Assembly (NCBI GenBank): GCA_947478865.1
Contig: CANJXF010000016.1
Location: 1-64,000 of the forward strand
Length of the DNA: 64,000 nucleotides
Direction: 5' to 3'
Source: Verrucomicrobiales bacterium
Lineage (GTDB): Bacteria; Verrucomicrobiota; Verrucomicrobiia; Limisphaerales; CANJXF01
The stretch's first letter is position 1. Each line of letters starts with the position of its first letter. This document shows positions 1 to 9,500 of this stretch, piece by piece. The translations under genes and the position numbers were made by a program. The notes under the pieces are model-generated. The model ran no database searches. It was not told where the DNA came from and saw only the letters and a list, made by a program, of their open reading frames with translations.

Positions 1-1
1 G

Positions 2-124
2 GAAGGACTCAACAGTTTGTTCTCGGCGACCAAACGGAAGGCCCGCGGTTACCGCTCCACTGAGTATCAGATTGCCATGCTCTACTTCGTCGCGGGGAAG
101 TTAGAGATTCCATATTATGGCTGA
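2..124 (+). mobile_element. ISL3-family transposase, C-terminal end only (partial)
   Basis: About 40 codons are open from the window edge to a TGA at 122-124. The peptide resembles the extreme C-terminus of ISL3/IS204/IS1001-type DDE transposases, with a glutamate-glycine-leucine-asparagine start, a K-ARGYRS stretch and a hydrophobic ending of the type IAMLYFVAGKLE. The catalytic domain lies outside the window. The element end is somewhere in the next 40 or so bases, where it interrupts the glycosyltransferase gene on the other strand. The family call rests on recall of the conserved tail, so it is moderately sure. Confidence 0.6.
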
Positions 125-125
125 T

Positions 126-776
126 ACCCATTACAAACGTCGAAGAAGCTGTTTTCGCTTCATCCCCAAGTTTTCCGGCGGTAAAAACAAACTCCTCCTT
201 TGGGCTGGGTTTGAAGGCGGAATGATCACGCCCATTATGGATGACGCGTCCGTTCATCGGCCCATAGAACCGTTTAAGTTGATCGAGCATGGTGCGGGTT
301 GACGCAACAACGAGGTCCGCCGATTGGATGCCGGCCCGGACTCGTTCGCGATAGGAATCCCATGCGGCTGGCGCGTTTTGTTTTCGCACGGCATTCCACC
401 ACGACAAAACACACGAGTGGCCTGCGACAATTTTGGGAGATCGAAAGGGCCAGGCAGCATGCGCGTAACCATTGAAGTGGACCAGATCCGGCTTGGTGCG
501 GCGCTCTACCTCCAGCAGCCAATTTCCAGCGCGTTGCACGTCGTTCCATGCATTTTCCATCCATTCCAGCTTCAGACTGCTCTCGTAGATTTCGACGTTG
601 CCAACGCCGCGCGCCTGCTTGCGTTGATCGCGGGAGAGTCTCGCGCCCATGGTCGCGAGGGAAATGGATACGTCATGATCGGCCAAAGCTCGGGCTAGTT
701 CCATGGCGTAGGTCCAGACTCCGCTTACCGTATCGGCGGTCATTAGAATATGCTTAGGTAATGGAGCGGATTTCAT
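126..776 (-). pseudogene. glycosyltransferase family 4, 3' end lost to an IS insertion
   Basis: About 200 residues of a GT4-type glycosyltransferase are present: N-terminal Rossmann domain with HILMTADTVSGVWTYAMEL (glycine-rich donor-loop region), DLVHFNGYAHA, an ADLVVASTRTM segment and the interdomain VIHNGRD. The second Rossmann domain, which would carry the nucleotide-sugar binding E-x7-E motif, is missing. Homology stops shortly after FVFTAGKLGDEAK, and the frame then runs into the end of an ISL3-type element. The exact junction (roughly 126-170) cannot be fixed without the element's terminal repeat. The start is the ATG at 776. The product is probably inactive because GT-B enzymes need both domains. 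Confidence 0.7.
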
Positions 777-902
777 GATTCGAACGGGGCATGAATTGCA
801 TTCGGACGAAACGCCGCTTCGTTAAGGCGTTGGTCGTGGTGGCACTTTGGGGGCAGTTGTTGTTTGGGCGTTTTCCGTCTCCAACCAAGGGCGAACGAAG
901 GC

Positions 903-1856
903 TCATAGAGTAATCAACCCTTTCATGAACGTTTGGGGCCGTTCCCGCATGGACGCAAATACGCTTGAAATTTCATCCATCGCAAAAATGTGCGTGTAGA
1001 GCGGTGCGGGATCGAGTTCGCCGCGACTAATGGCATCGACGGCCGCTTTCAATCCATCGTGGTAAACCTTCGGGTCACGTTTGTTTGCTTTGACCACGTC
1101 GATTCCGCGCCGGTTCCATTTCTGCACGTTCACTTGCCCCGGTCCGTCCTGATGATCGCCCGCAATAATCAGACGACCTCGTTCTGCAGTTAGTTCGGTC
1201 GCGAGATCCAACGGGCCTTGTTGCCCGACTGCTTCAACGACTCGTTCGCAGCCAAGTCCCTCTGTGAAAAATTTTACCCGCTCGATGACCCGGCGGTTAT
1301 CCTCCAGCTCGATCAACTGGCCGGATCCGAAGTGCCGCGCGATATCGAGCGCGAAAGGACGTCTGGAAATGGCAATCACGAAGGCGCCCGCCCGAGCTGC
1401 AAGCGAGGTGAGGATTGCGCCGAGGAAACCAATTCCAACAATGGCGACGGTTTGGGCGGGTTTGATTTCGCATTGTTGAAAGATATTCATGGCGCCAGCC
1501 AGCGCTTTGCCTGGGAACGGTTGCTTGTTCATTGAGGCCGGAAGGCGAACCAGCGAATTCTCCCTGGCAACATCGTATTCGGCAAAGGCGTGATGGGATA
1601 ACATGGCGACCCTCTCGCCCACTTTGAAATCCGGCGCGTTTGGGCCTGCGGCGTCGACTTCTCCCCAACCTTCGTGTCCCGGTTGTCCGGGCGGAAAGGG
1701 ATACTGGAGCCCCGGGCGACCTTCCCACGGAACCAGGTCAGATCCGCAGACTCCACATCCTTCCAGGCGCACGCGCACGGCTCCTTCACCCGGTTCGGGA
1801 ATTTCCACTTGCTCGATCCGCACTCGATTCGGTCCCATCAGGACGGCCGCCTTCAT
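903..1856 (-). CDS. zinc-type MDR alcohol dehydrogenase family protein
   Basis: Medium-chain dehydrogenase/reductase of about 317 residues. It has the GroES-like N-terminal domain with GCGVCGSDLVPW (catalytic zinc cysteine region), GHEGWGEV and the Rossmann domain with VAIVGIGFLGA. The second half has ERVVEAVGQQG and GRLIIAGDHQDG typical of sorbitol/threonine-dehydrogenase-like members. The structural-zinc four-cysteine loop is absent, so it belongs to a short-loop subgroup. I chose the ATG at 1856 because GGAAGG sits just before it; an upstream ATG at 1877 would add seven residues that include this site. Its substrate is not evident. It runs in the same direction as the broken glycosyltransferase and may have acted with it. 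Confidence 0.8.
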   Translation of the reverse strand: MKAAVLMGPNRVRIEQVEIPEPGEGAVRVRLEGCGVCGSDLVPWEGRPGLQYPFPPGQPGHEGWGEVDAAGPNAPDFKVGERVAMLSHHAFAEYDVARENSLVRLPASMNKQPFPGKALAGAMNIFQQCEIKPAQTVAIVGIGFLGAILTSLAARAGAFVIAISRRPFALDIARHFGSGQLIELEDNRRVIERVKFFTEGLGCERVVEAVGQQGPLDLATELTAERGRLIIAGDHQDGPGQVNVQKWNRRGIDVVKANKRDPKVYHDGLKAAVDAISRGELDPAPLYTHIFAMDEISSVFASMRERPQTFMKGLITL

Positions 1857-2158
1857 TTTCCTTCCAGTGCGATTCATAGAATTGAGTCTCGTTTTGCCAC
1901 GATGCTTGCGGTTGAGCGGTCAGGCAGGCCGGATCCTTTTGTTTCAACGAGGTTTCGTGCCCGTTGACTTCGTCCCGCGAAATGTTTTTGTCGATGCGGC
2001 TGCAACGCAATGAATTGCAAACAATCTACATTTCCAAACCCCGGATCGAAATGAGGCGGCAGGATTAACTTGGGATCGGTTGAAACGGGAATGTGGATGA
2101 ATGAACTCCAGAAAAGCTACGGCTTCGGCAAACAACAACTTGGAATTTATTTTTCGCT
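1857..2158. other. intergenic, no gene seen
   Basis: Between the MDR dehydrogenase start and the stop of the phosphodiesterase gene upstream on the minus strand. Short open frames occur on both strands, but none has a ribosome-binding site or recognisable product. It probably holds the promoter of the dehydrogenase gene. No convincing hairpin was found. Confidence 0.5.
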
Positions 2159-4582
2159 CTAGTTTTCCTCAGGCGATCCGATGGCGCTGCAGTGTTCATC
2201 CTTGAAATGCAAATCGGCAATCAGCGGGAGGTGATCGGATGCGAGGCGGGTCAGATGGTTGCGCGGAACCTGCACGCGGCGCACTTTGAAATGGCCCGAA
2301 ACGAAAATATGATCGATGCGAAAGATGGGTGACGCGGTGGCAAATGTGGTTTGCGGACGGAAATTTTTAATTTCATTTTGCACGTCATGCAAACGCGAAA
2401 CCACGGCGCGATACGGCAGTGTTTTCGGAAGCATATTAAAATCGCCGCAGAGAATAATTGGTTCGTTGAGCTCGACTCCGCCGATCCATTTTTGCCCAAG
2501 CAGATCGGTCATGTGCGCAACGCGTTGAAAGCGGCCGAGTCCAAAATGCGTATTGAAGAAATGAATCGGGATACCATCGAAGTGAACGCGGAGCCAGATT
2601 GCGCCGCGCGGTTCGCGATCGACGGAATCCGACGCGAGTTGATCCATGCGAATTGTTTCAATCGGCCAACGACTTAAAACAGCATCGCCATAATGCTCGG
2701 TTCCCTGGACGAAAACGGGATAAAAGCTCAAATGCATTCCCAACTCGTGGGCGATGGCGTGCGCCTGTTCTTCGCCGCCGGACCGGGGGCGATTCGCATC
2801 CAATTCCTGCAACGCGACCAATCCGGGTTCGAATTGATCGATGAGGCGAGCGATGCGTTGCGTGGAGATTTTTCCATCCATGCCAAGGCAACCGTGGACG
2901 TTGTAGGTCAGGACACGGAGATTTCGTGAAGGAGATTTCACCAGAGGAGGTGTGATCCGTTTTCTCCGCAAATAATGCAGAGCTGCGGCGCGCAAAGTTG
3001 ATCCGCGCAGGTAATCGGTATTGCCTTCGGGCAATATTGTGCGCGGGGGCAGGAGGGCGAATCCGGTGGTTTCCTCCAGTCCCGGGCCTCCGTGGGCGCC
3101 CCGTTCTTCCTCAAAAGTGAAGTGGGGCGCGTTCGGATTCCAGCCGAGCAAAATCAGATCGCCCGAATTTTCCTGTTCGCACAGGCCCAACAAATCCTCC
3201 GCCACTTCTTTGCGCATCGGTTCGGGGTGCGGAAGAATGGAGCTGCCTTCCCCAGGCAAACTCAGCGAGCCGTTCGCGCGAATCCACTTGGCGCGTCCTG
3301 GCGTGACGGCAATGAGAACACCCGGAACACCTGCTTGCTGTACCAGCCATCGGGCAAGTGTTTCTTTATCATCAAGGCCGAATTGTCTCGAAAAATAAAC
3401 GTGGCCGACCGGTCCCATCGCCGTGACGGAAAACGAGTTCGCCTCTTCACGTGTCCGCTGTTTCCAGAGCGAGCGTTCCAAGAGCGGGCGTCGATTTGCT
3501 CTCGGATGATGGCGAGTCGCGCCGCCGGATGCGGAAGGCGCAAGAGTTGCGAACGTTCCAGAGTTGTCGAATTGATTGAGAGCGTCGCGCAGGGCTTGCT
3601 CAATTCCGCCGGGATAAATTTCAGAGTAAGCGCGCGTGGTCTCCTGGCCGTGATCGGAGAAGATCCAGATCTGGTAATCACGACGATGCGAGGCGCGTGC
3701 CGCGAAGTAGAGTTTGCGAATCGCGGCATCAATCCCGCGCAAACTCCAATGGGCGAAGGCCGAGCTGGGACCTCGGCGATGCGCCTGTTCGTCGTAGCCA
3801 AGAAAATTCACATGCACGGTCGGCAACCCGCGCGCGAGGTCGATCTTTCCGCCCAGCGTGATGTATTCGCGCAATCCGATGCAGACAAACAGACGGTTGA
3901 GAATAAACCGGATTTCTTTGAGGCTGCTTTTGGGCCGATGAGAAACCCCGTCGATCACATCCCAGATGCCGATGAAGAATTCAGCAATGAGCAGCGTGAT
4001 TATTCGCAGCGCCGATGGAATTTGCAGCAGCAGAAACTTAAACAACCCGGGCAGGGAAGATGATTCCAGGAGATCGCTCCAGCCGAGGCTCGCGGCGCAG
4101 ATATGGCTTTCCGTCTGAGTCGCGCCGCCGGTGTAAATGTTGGACCAGGAACTTCCGCCCGTTAGCAATCCCTCGTTTTGACTGCGCAAACGAGCCTCGA
4201 TCGGTTTGACCGTTTCGGGGTTGTACATGCTCGAAAACTCTTTGGTGGAACGGTTCACAAAGGTAAAAGCCGGTACCGCACAGCGGACTCCATAGAAGAT
4301 TTCCGCCTGAACCGCCGGCGTGGTGGCGGGAATTCCCGAGTAAAACGTTTTCAAATGATAATGCTGATGCCGCATCAAGCTGTGGAGAAACGGCAGTTGC
4401 TTGTGCCGGAGGGCTCGCTCGAATTGCCGATGGGACAGTCCGTCGATTTGAATGAGCAATAACCCTGGCGCTTCCGGTTTGGCATCGCCACTGACCGGAA
4501 TTCCAAGATGGCGAATGGCCCATTCAGTCAAACTGAAACTGCGCCTCGCTTTTCTTATGAAATTTTCCAGTGCGTAAAACAA
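2159..4582 (-). CDS. two-domain phosphodiesterase: NPP-type alkaline phosphatase fold plus EEP domain
   Basis: The 807-residue protein combines two unrelated phosphoesterase folds. Residues ~35-520 resemble type I phosphodiesterase/nucleotide pyrophosphatases: LIQIDGLS (metal Asp), a Thr-rich nucleophile region IPATTPAVQ, NFLGYDEQAHRRGP, IFSDHGQE and GAHGGPG supply the expected metal ligands. Residues ~545-790 form an endonuclease/exonuclease/phosphatase domain: LTYNVHGC, ALQELD, NTHFGL, ILCGDFNML, FRIDHIF and SDHLPL. Translation starts at TTG (4582), supported by AAGGAGG four bases upstream. It lies 72 bp downstream of cca. The NPP half may correspond to EboF of ebo clusters (inference). There is no signal peptide; a hydrophobic stretch near residue 190 could be membrane-associated. 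Confidence 0.8.
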   Translation of the reverse strand: MFYALENFIRKARRSFSLTEWAIRHLGIPVSGDAKPEAPGLLLIQIDGLSHRQFERALRHKQLPFLHSLMRHQHYHLKTFYSGIPATTPAVQAEIFYGVRCAVPAFTFVNRSTKEFSSMYNPETVKPIEARLRSQNEGLLTGGSSWSNIYTGGATQTESHICAASLGWSDLLESSSLPGLFKFLLLQIPSALRIITLLIAEFFIGIWDVIDGVSHRPKSSLKEIRFILNRLFVCIGLREYITLGGKIDLARGLPTVHVNFLGYDEQAHRRGPSSAFAHWSLRGIDAAIRKLYFAARASHRRDYQIWIFSDHGQETTRAYSEIYPGGIEQALRDALNQFDNSGTFATLAPSASGGATRHHPRANRRPLLERSLWKQRTREEANSFSVTAMGPVGHVYFSRQFGLDDKETLARWLVQQAGVPGVLIAVTPGRAKWIRANGSLSLPGEGSSILPHPEPMRKEVAEDLLGLCEQENSGDLILLGWNPNAPHFTFEEERGAHGGPGLEETTGFALLPPRTILPEGNTDYLRGSTLRAAALHYLRRKRITPPLVKSPSRNLRVLTYNVHGCLGMDGKISTQRIARLIDQFEPGLVALQELDANRPRSGGEEQAHAIAHELGMHLSFYPVFVQGTEHYGDAVLSRWPIETIRMDQLASDSVDREPRGAIWLRVHFDGIPIHFFNTHFGLGRFQRVAHMTDLLGQKWIGGVELNEPIILCGDFNMLPKTLPYRAVVSRLHDVQNEIKNFRPQTTFATASPIFRIDHIFVSGHFKVRRVQVPRNHLTRLASDHLPLIADLHFKDEHCSAIGSPEEN

Positions 4583-4654
4583 TTCGCCTCCTTGCGAATC
4601 CTAAAATCCAACTTAACCCAGGAGCCGTGGAGTGCAAAAACCGCGCGACTGGAT

Positions 4655-6073
4655 TTAACCATTGCGCAGCTGTTCCAGGACGAAATCGGGCAGTGGAAAT
4701 TTGTTCTGTTGGGAGAGCCACCGGAGCGCTTGGGGTAAATCAAAAATTTTCCCTTCCATCTGCGCTTCGAACGCCTCGTGTAAAATTGCACCCAGCTCTT
4801 TTCCAGGTGCCATTCCGAGCGCCAATAGATGTCGGCCCAGGAGAATTGGTTGGGGCGCGCTGGACTGGATTTCCAATTCATGCGCACGGGCCAAAAGAAG
4901 TTTAACCGTCTCAGGAACGACGGCAGGGCGGGGCGGGCGTCCCATATGATCGGCGGTCATCACAATGCAAAGGCCGTGAATGTTTTCCGGTTCCAGCCGC
5001 TTGGCGAGGCGGCGCAGGGCGCGATCGGTCAATTCCTGAAAATGCGCCAGGTGATTTAACACCAGCGGGATGACTCGCTCGCGAATGGACTGCGGCGCGT
5101 TAATTCGGTTCAGAAAATTTTCTGCGAGCGGCACGCCGGCTTCTTCATGACCGGGCGAGACAATCCTCATTTGCCCACGTTTCAACGCGCGGTGCGTGGT
5201 TGATGGTTTGCCAAAGTCGTGCGCCAGAATCGCGAGGGAATAGACGATGCGTGAATCGGTATCGGCGGACTGCCAGTCAGTCAGTTTCACCATCGCATCG
5301 CAGCAGAGGGCGGTGTGGACAAAGACATCACCCTCCGGATGCCATTCCGGTTCTTGCGGCGTTCCGATGAGCGCCTGAATTTCGGGAAAATGTTCGACCC
5401 ATCCGGTCGCAACGAGGAATTCGAGTCCGCGCGACGGCTTAACACTTTTCTCGGCCCACTTGAACCACTCGTCGCGCACGCGTTCGACGGCGAGCTCGCG
5501 GTAGCGTGATTTGATTTCACGACATAGTTCGATCGTCTCCGGAGCGGTTTCCAGGTCGAATCGCGCGGCGAGTTGCATGCCGCGCAGCACGCGCAATGGA
5601 TCTTCTGGAAACGCAGCGCTGGTATGGCGAAGGATTTTCTTTTCGAGATCAGAAACCCCGCCGAAGAAGTCGAGCAGCTGCTTTGCGCGCGGATCGTACA
5701 TTAAAGAATTGATTGTAAAATCGCGGCGGGACGCGGCCTCTTTTCGCGTGATGGAGGAATCGAATTCGACCTGAAACCCTTTGTGGCCTGGAGCAATTTT
5801 CGAGTCGCGCCGTGGGATGGTAAAATCAAACGTTTGTCCTCTGGGCGTTGTCAGCTTTGCCACGCCGAAGGAGCGCCCGACCAAATCTGTCCTGCCCCAA
5901 CGCGCCAGCGAGTTGACCAATTGTTCGTAGTTGATTCCAAAAACTTCGATGTCGAAATCTTTGCAATCCAGGCCGCGCAGCCCGTCGCGCACACAACCGC
6001 CGACGAGGTAGGCATTTTTCAACTCCTCTGTTTCAGAGAGTATTTTTTCCAGCTCTGGCGGCACGTGAATCAT
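4655..6073 (-). CDS. cca: CCA tRNA nucleotidyltransferase with HD domain
   Basis: Adds or repairs the 3' CCA of tRNAs. The head domain has YLVGGCVRDGLRG and KDFDIEVFG (the DxD metal motif of class II nucleotidyltransferases), then RRDFTINSLMYD and FPEDPLRVLRGMQLAARF of the neck. From about residue 245 an HD domain follows with FVHTALCCDA and LAILAHDFGKP. At 472 residues it is the HD-containing type, as in E. coli. The ATG at 6073 gives a normal N-terminus. The NPP/EEP gene follows in the same direction and may be co-transcribed. Confidence 0.92.
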   Translation of the reverse strand: MIHVPPELEKILSETEELKNAYLVGGCVRDGLRGLDCKDFDIEVFGINYEQLVNSLARWGRTDLVGRSFGVAKLTTPRGQTFDFTIPRRDSKIAPGHKGFQVEFDSSITRKEAASRRDFTINSLMYDPRAKQLLDFFGGVSDLEKKILRHTSAAFPEDPLRVLRGMQLAARFDLETAPETIELCREIKSRYRELAVERVRDEWFKWAEKSVKPSRGLEFLVATGWVEHFPEIQALIGTPQEPEWHPEGDVFVHTALCCDAMVKLTDWQSADTDSRIVYSLAILAHDFGKPSTTHRALKRGQMRIVSPGHEEAGVPLAENFLNRINAPQSIRERVIPLVLNHLAHFQELTDRALRRLAKRLEPENIHGLCIVMTADHMGRPPRPAVVPETVKLLLARAHELEIQSSAPQPILLGRHLLALGMAPGKELGAILHEAFEAQMEGKIFDLPQALRWLSQQNKFPLPDFVLEQLRNG

Positions 6074-6271
6074 CCAGGCGCAATTAAAAGCGGCAGCTTC
6101 AAACGGTCAACGTAATCCTCGCGACAGGGAAAATCGAGTCGTCCAAATGCCTGTGGACAAATCCGGGCCGCTGTTGTAAAAACCGACCTGTATCAATCCT
6201 GACAACCGATCTCTGGCTGAGTCGCCACGGGACCACTGGGTGCAGGTTTGGCATAAGTCAAAGGTTCAAAT

Positions 6272-6514
6272 ATGAAGCTCATCAAATTGTTAGCCATTGC
6301 CGCGTGCGCGTTCGCGCTGGTCACCCTCTCATCGACGGCCGAAGAGAAAAAAGCCGAGAAGAAGAAGGGCAAGATTGTTGCCGGCAGTTGCTGCGACAAA
6401 GCAAAAAAAGCGGGCAATGACTGCACGCATCCTTGCTGCGTCGAAGCGGCTAAGGACGGAAAAGTTTGCGGAAAATGCAATAAGGCAGAAGCGAAAAAAG
6501 AAGAAGCTAAGTAA
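6272..6514 (+). CDS. small secreted cysteine-rich protein
   Basis: 80 residues: a signal peptide (MKLIKLLAIAACAFALVTL), a Lys/Glu-rich linker, then a compact segment with seven cysteines in the pattern CC-x8-C-x3-CC-x9-C-x2-C, and a charged tail. I do not recognise a family. The cysteine spacing and the placement facing a Cus-type efflux operon suggest metal binding in the periplasm (inference). It is convergent with cusA and separated from it by a strong shared terminator. Start ATG at 6272. Confidence 0.65.
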   Translation: MKLIKLLAIAACAFALVTLSSTAEEKKAEKKKGKIVAGSCCDKAKKAGNDCTHPCCVEAAKDGKVCGKCNKAEAKKEEAK

Positions 6515-6529
6515 TCTTTCTTTTCATGC

Positions 6530-6572
6530 AAAACGGTCGGTTGGCTAGGGTCAACCGACCGTTTTCTTTTTG
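6530..6572. terminator. bidirectional rho-independent terminator
   Basis: A perfect 14-bp stem (6530-6543 with 6552-6565) around an 8-base loop. The arm begins with AAAA and ends with TTTT followed by CTTTTT, so it can terminate in both directions. It sits between the small Cys-rich gene and the convergent cusA stop at 6576. Confidence 0.9.
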
Positions 6573-6575
6573 AAA

Positions 6576-9500
6576 TCAGGTCTGGTTTGATTTTTTGAGC
6601 TCGCGCTCACGCAACCACGCGAAGATGACCGGGGTCACAATCAGGATGTGGATCAAGCTGCTAATCATTCCACCGATGACAGGCGTCGCGAGCGGCTTCA
6701 TGACTTCGGCGCCCGTTTGCGTGCTCCACATGATGGGCAATAAACTGGCGACGACGGTTGCGACCGTCATCACTTTGGGCCGCAGGCGCAGTCGCGCACC
6801 ATCTTTGATCGATTGAATCAAGTCGTCGCGATTAAACAGTGCACCGCGTTCGGCTTTTTTCTTTTCCAGCATTTCTTCCAGGTAAACCACCATGACTACG
6901 CCGGTTTGGATCGCTGTTCCGAACAGGGCGATATAGCCCACCCAGACCGCCACGCTGAAATTGTAACCGAGCAGAAACTGCAAGAGAACTCCGCCGGTCA
7001 GGGCGAAGGGGACGGCGAGAATCACATGCGCGGCCTCTTTGGCTGAGTGATACACGATGTAAAGCAACAGGAAGATAATCATCAGCACAGCGGGGACGAT
7101 GACTTGCAAGGTGCGCTGCGCGTGGATCTGATTTTCGTATTGCCCGCTCCATTCAATGGTCATGCCCGGCGGAAGTTTGACTTCCGTGTCAATGCGGCGT
7201 TTCAAATCGTTCACAAACCCACCGAGATCGCGGTCGGTGACATTCGCCTGAACGAAGACGCGCAGGCGTCCGTTCTCGCTGGCGATTTCGCTTGGTCCCA
7301 CAACCCGTTTGATTTTGGCGACCTGTCCCAGCGGGATTTGTTTGCCGGACGGAGTTGCTACTAATATTTCTCCAAGTCGCTCGATGTCACTGCGCTCCTC
7401 ACGCTGGACTCGCACTTGAATCGGAAACCGTTGTCGTCCCTCGATTGTGGTGGTGACATTTTTTCCACCAATACCGGTTTCAACCACATCCAAAACATCC
7501 TGAACGCGGAGGCCGTAACGCGCCATGGCGATACGATCGGCCTCGATTTCCAGATAGGGTTTTCCCTGCACACGCGAGGCGGTGACGCCCACGGCTCCCG
7601 ATACTTGCTGGACAATTTTTTCGATCTCAAACGCCTTTTGCTGAAGCGTATCCAGATTGTCGCCGAGGATTTTTACACCGACTTGCGCGCGGATTCCGGT
7701 GCTCAACATCAAAATACGGTTCTCAATCGGTTGTAAAAATCCTGGGACATAGCCGGGCACCCGGGTCAGTTTTTCCGTCAGTTCCGCGATTAATTTTTCC
7801 CGGCTCATGCCGCTTCTCCATTCAGATTCCGGCCTGAGCATGATTGTTGTCTCAATCATTTCGACGGGTGCAGGATCGGTCGCGGTTTCGGCGCGTCCGA
7901 GCTTTCCGCCTACTGAGGCAACCTCCGGCGTTTCCCGAATCACACGATCCTGCCACGACATGATGCGCTTCACTTCGGTCAGCGACGTGCTTGGCAAAAG
8001 CACCGGCATGAAAAGCAAGCTTCCCTCGTTCAGGGTTGGCATAAATTCGCTGCCCATCCCTTTCGTGATGTGAACCAGCGTCATCCATTTGCGCTCTTCA
8101 AATTTACGGACGATTTGGCGAGGCAAACCGAGAGCGAGGATCAAAGCAACCGCGAGCAAAAGTGCCGCAAAACTTAAAACCGATTTGCGATGTTCGAGTG
8201 CCCAGTCGAGGATCGGATCGTAGATGCGGAGAAGGCGGCGCATGACGAAATTCTTGTCTTCGGGATGAAACGGCCCGCGCACCAGCAAGGTGCAAAGCAC
8301 TGGAACAAACGTCACGGCCAGCAACGTTGCGCCGATCATGGCGAATGTTTTGGTGAAGGCGAGGGGATGAAATAATTTTCCTTCCGCGCCCGACAACGCG
8401 AACACAGGGACGAATGCGAGAATGATAATGACCATCGCAAAGAAAATCGGGCGGCCAACCTGCTGCGCAGCTTCCAGGGTGATTTTCCAGGTCTCTTGTT
8501 TCGTCAGGCGCTCGTTTTTCTTTTCCTCTGCTTGCTCACAGTGTCGAATGACATTTTCCGTCATGACAATTCCAGCGTCGACTAATACCCCGATGGCAAT
8601 CGCAATCCCGGAAAGCGACATGATGTTGGAGGTCATTCCAAATTGGCGCATGAGGATGAACGAGATCAAAATCGAAATGGGCAGAGGCAGCGTGACGATA
8701 AAAATGCTGCGGAAATGCCAGAGGAAAAAAATGTGGGCGAGCGTCACCAGAATGATTTCTTCAATGAGCGCGTGTTTCAAAGTGCCAATCGTGCGCTCGA
8801 TCAATTCGCTCCGATCATAGAACGGCTTGACGCTCACGCCCGGTGGAAGGCTCGACGAGATCTGTTTTATTTTTTCCTTAACCCGCACGATCACATCGCG
8901 AGCGTTTTCACCGGTTCGCATGACGACGATTCCGCCCACAACCTCTTTCCCGTCCACATCAAGCGCGCCCCGCCGAAAGTCGCCGCCGATTTGCACATTC
9001 GCCACGCTCTTCAAATAGATCGGCGTGCCGCTGACTTCCTTCAGAACCAGGTTTTCCAAATCCTCAATTTTTTGCACGAGACCAATCCCGCGGACCACGA
9101 ACTCCATGCCGTTTTCTTCAATGACTTTTCCGCCGACGTTTAAATTCCCTTTTTCAACTGCATCCATCACTTCCTGCAACGAAACCTGCGCCGCCCGCAT
9201 CTTCGTGGACGAAACTTCGATCTGGTATTGCCGGACAAATCCGCCGAGCGATCCGACTTCAGCGACGCCTTGAACGGAATTCAATTGATAGCGAACAAAC
9301 CAGTCTTGAATCGCGCGGAGCTGGCCAAGATCGTAGCCGCCATCCGTGGATTTTTTTGGATCCACTTCCAAATAATACTGGTAAACCCAGCCCAAACCGG
9401 TTGCGTCAGGACCGAGCATCGGCGTAACGCCGCCTGGCAAAACTCCGCTGAGATAATTGAGCCGTTCGAGAACGCGAGTGCGCGCAAAGTAGTTATCGAT

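Noticed and set aside
1944-2138. 64-codon minus-strand open frame upstream of the MDR gene
   Set aside because: No ribosome-binding site, no recognisable domain, biased composition unlike real genes.
3092-4063. 323-codon plus-strand open frame opposite the NPP/EEP gene
   Set aside because: Antisense shadow. The minus-strand protein shows complete phosphodiesterase motifs over the same bases.
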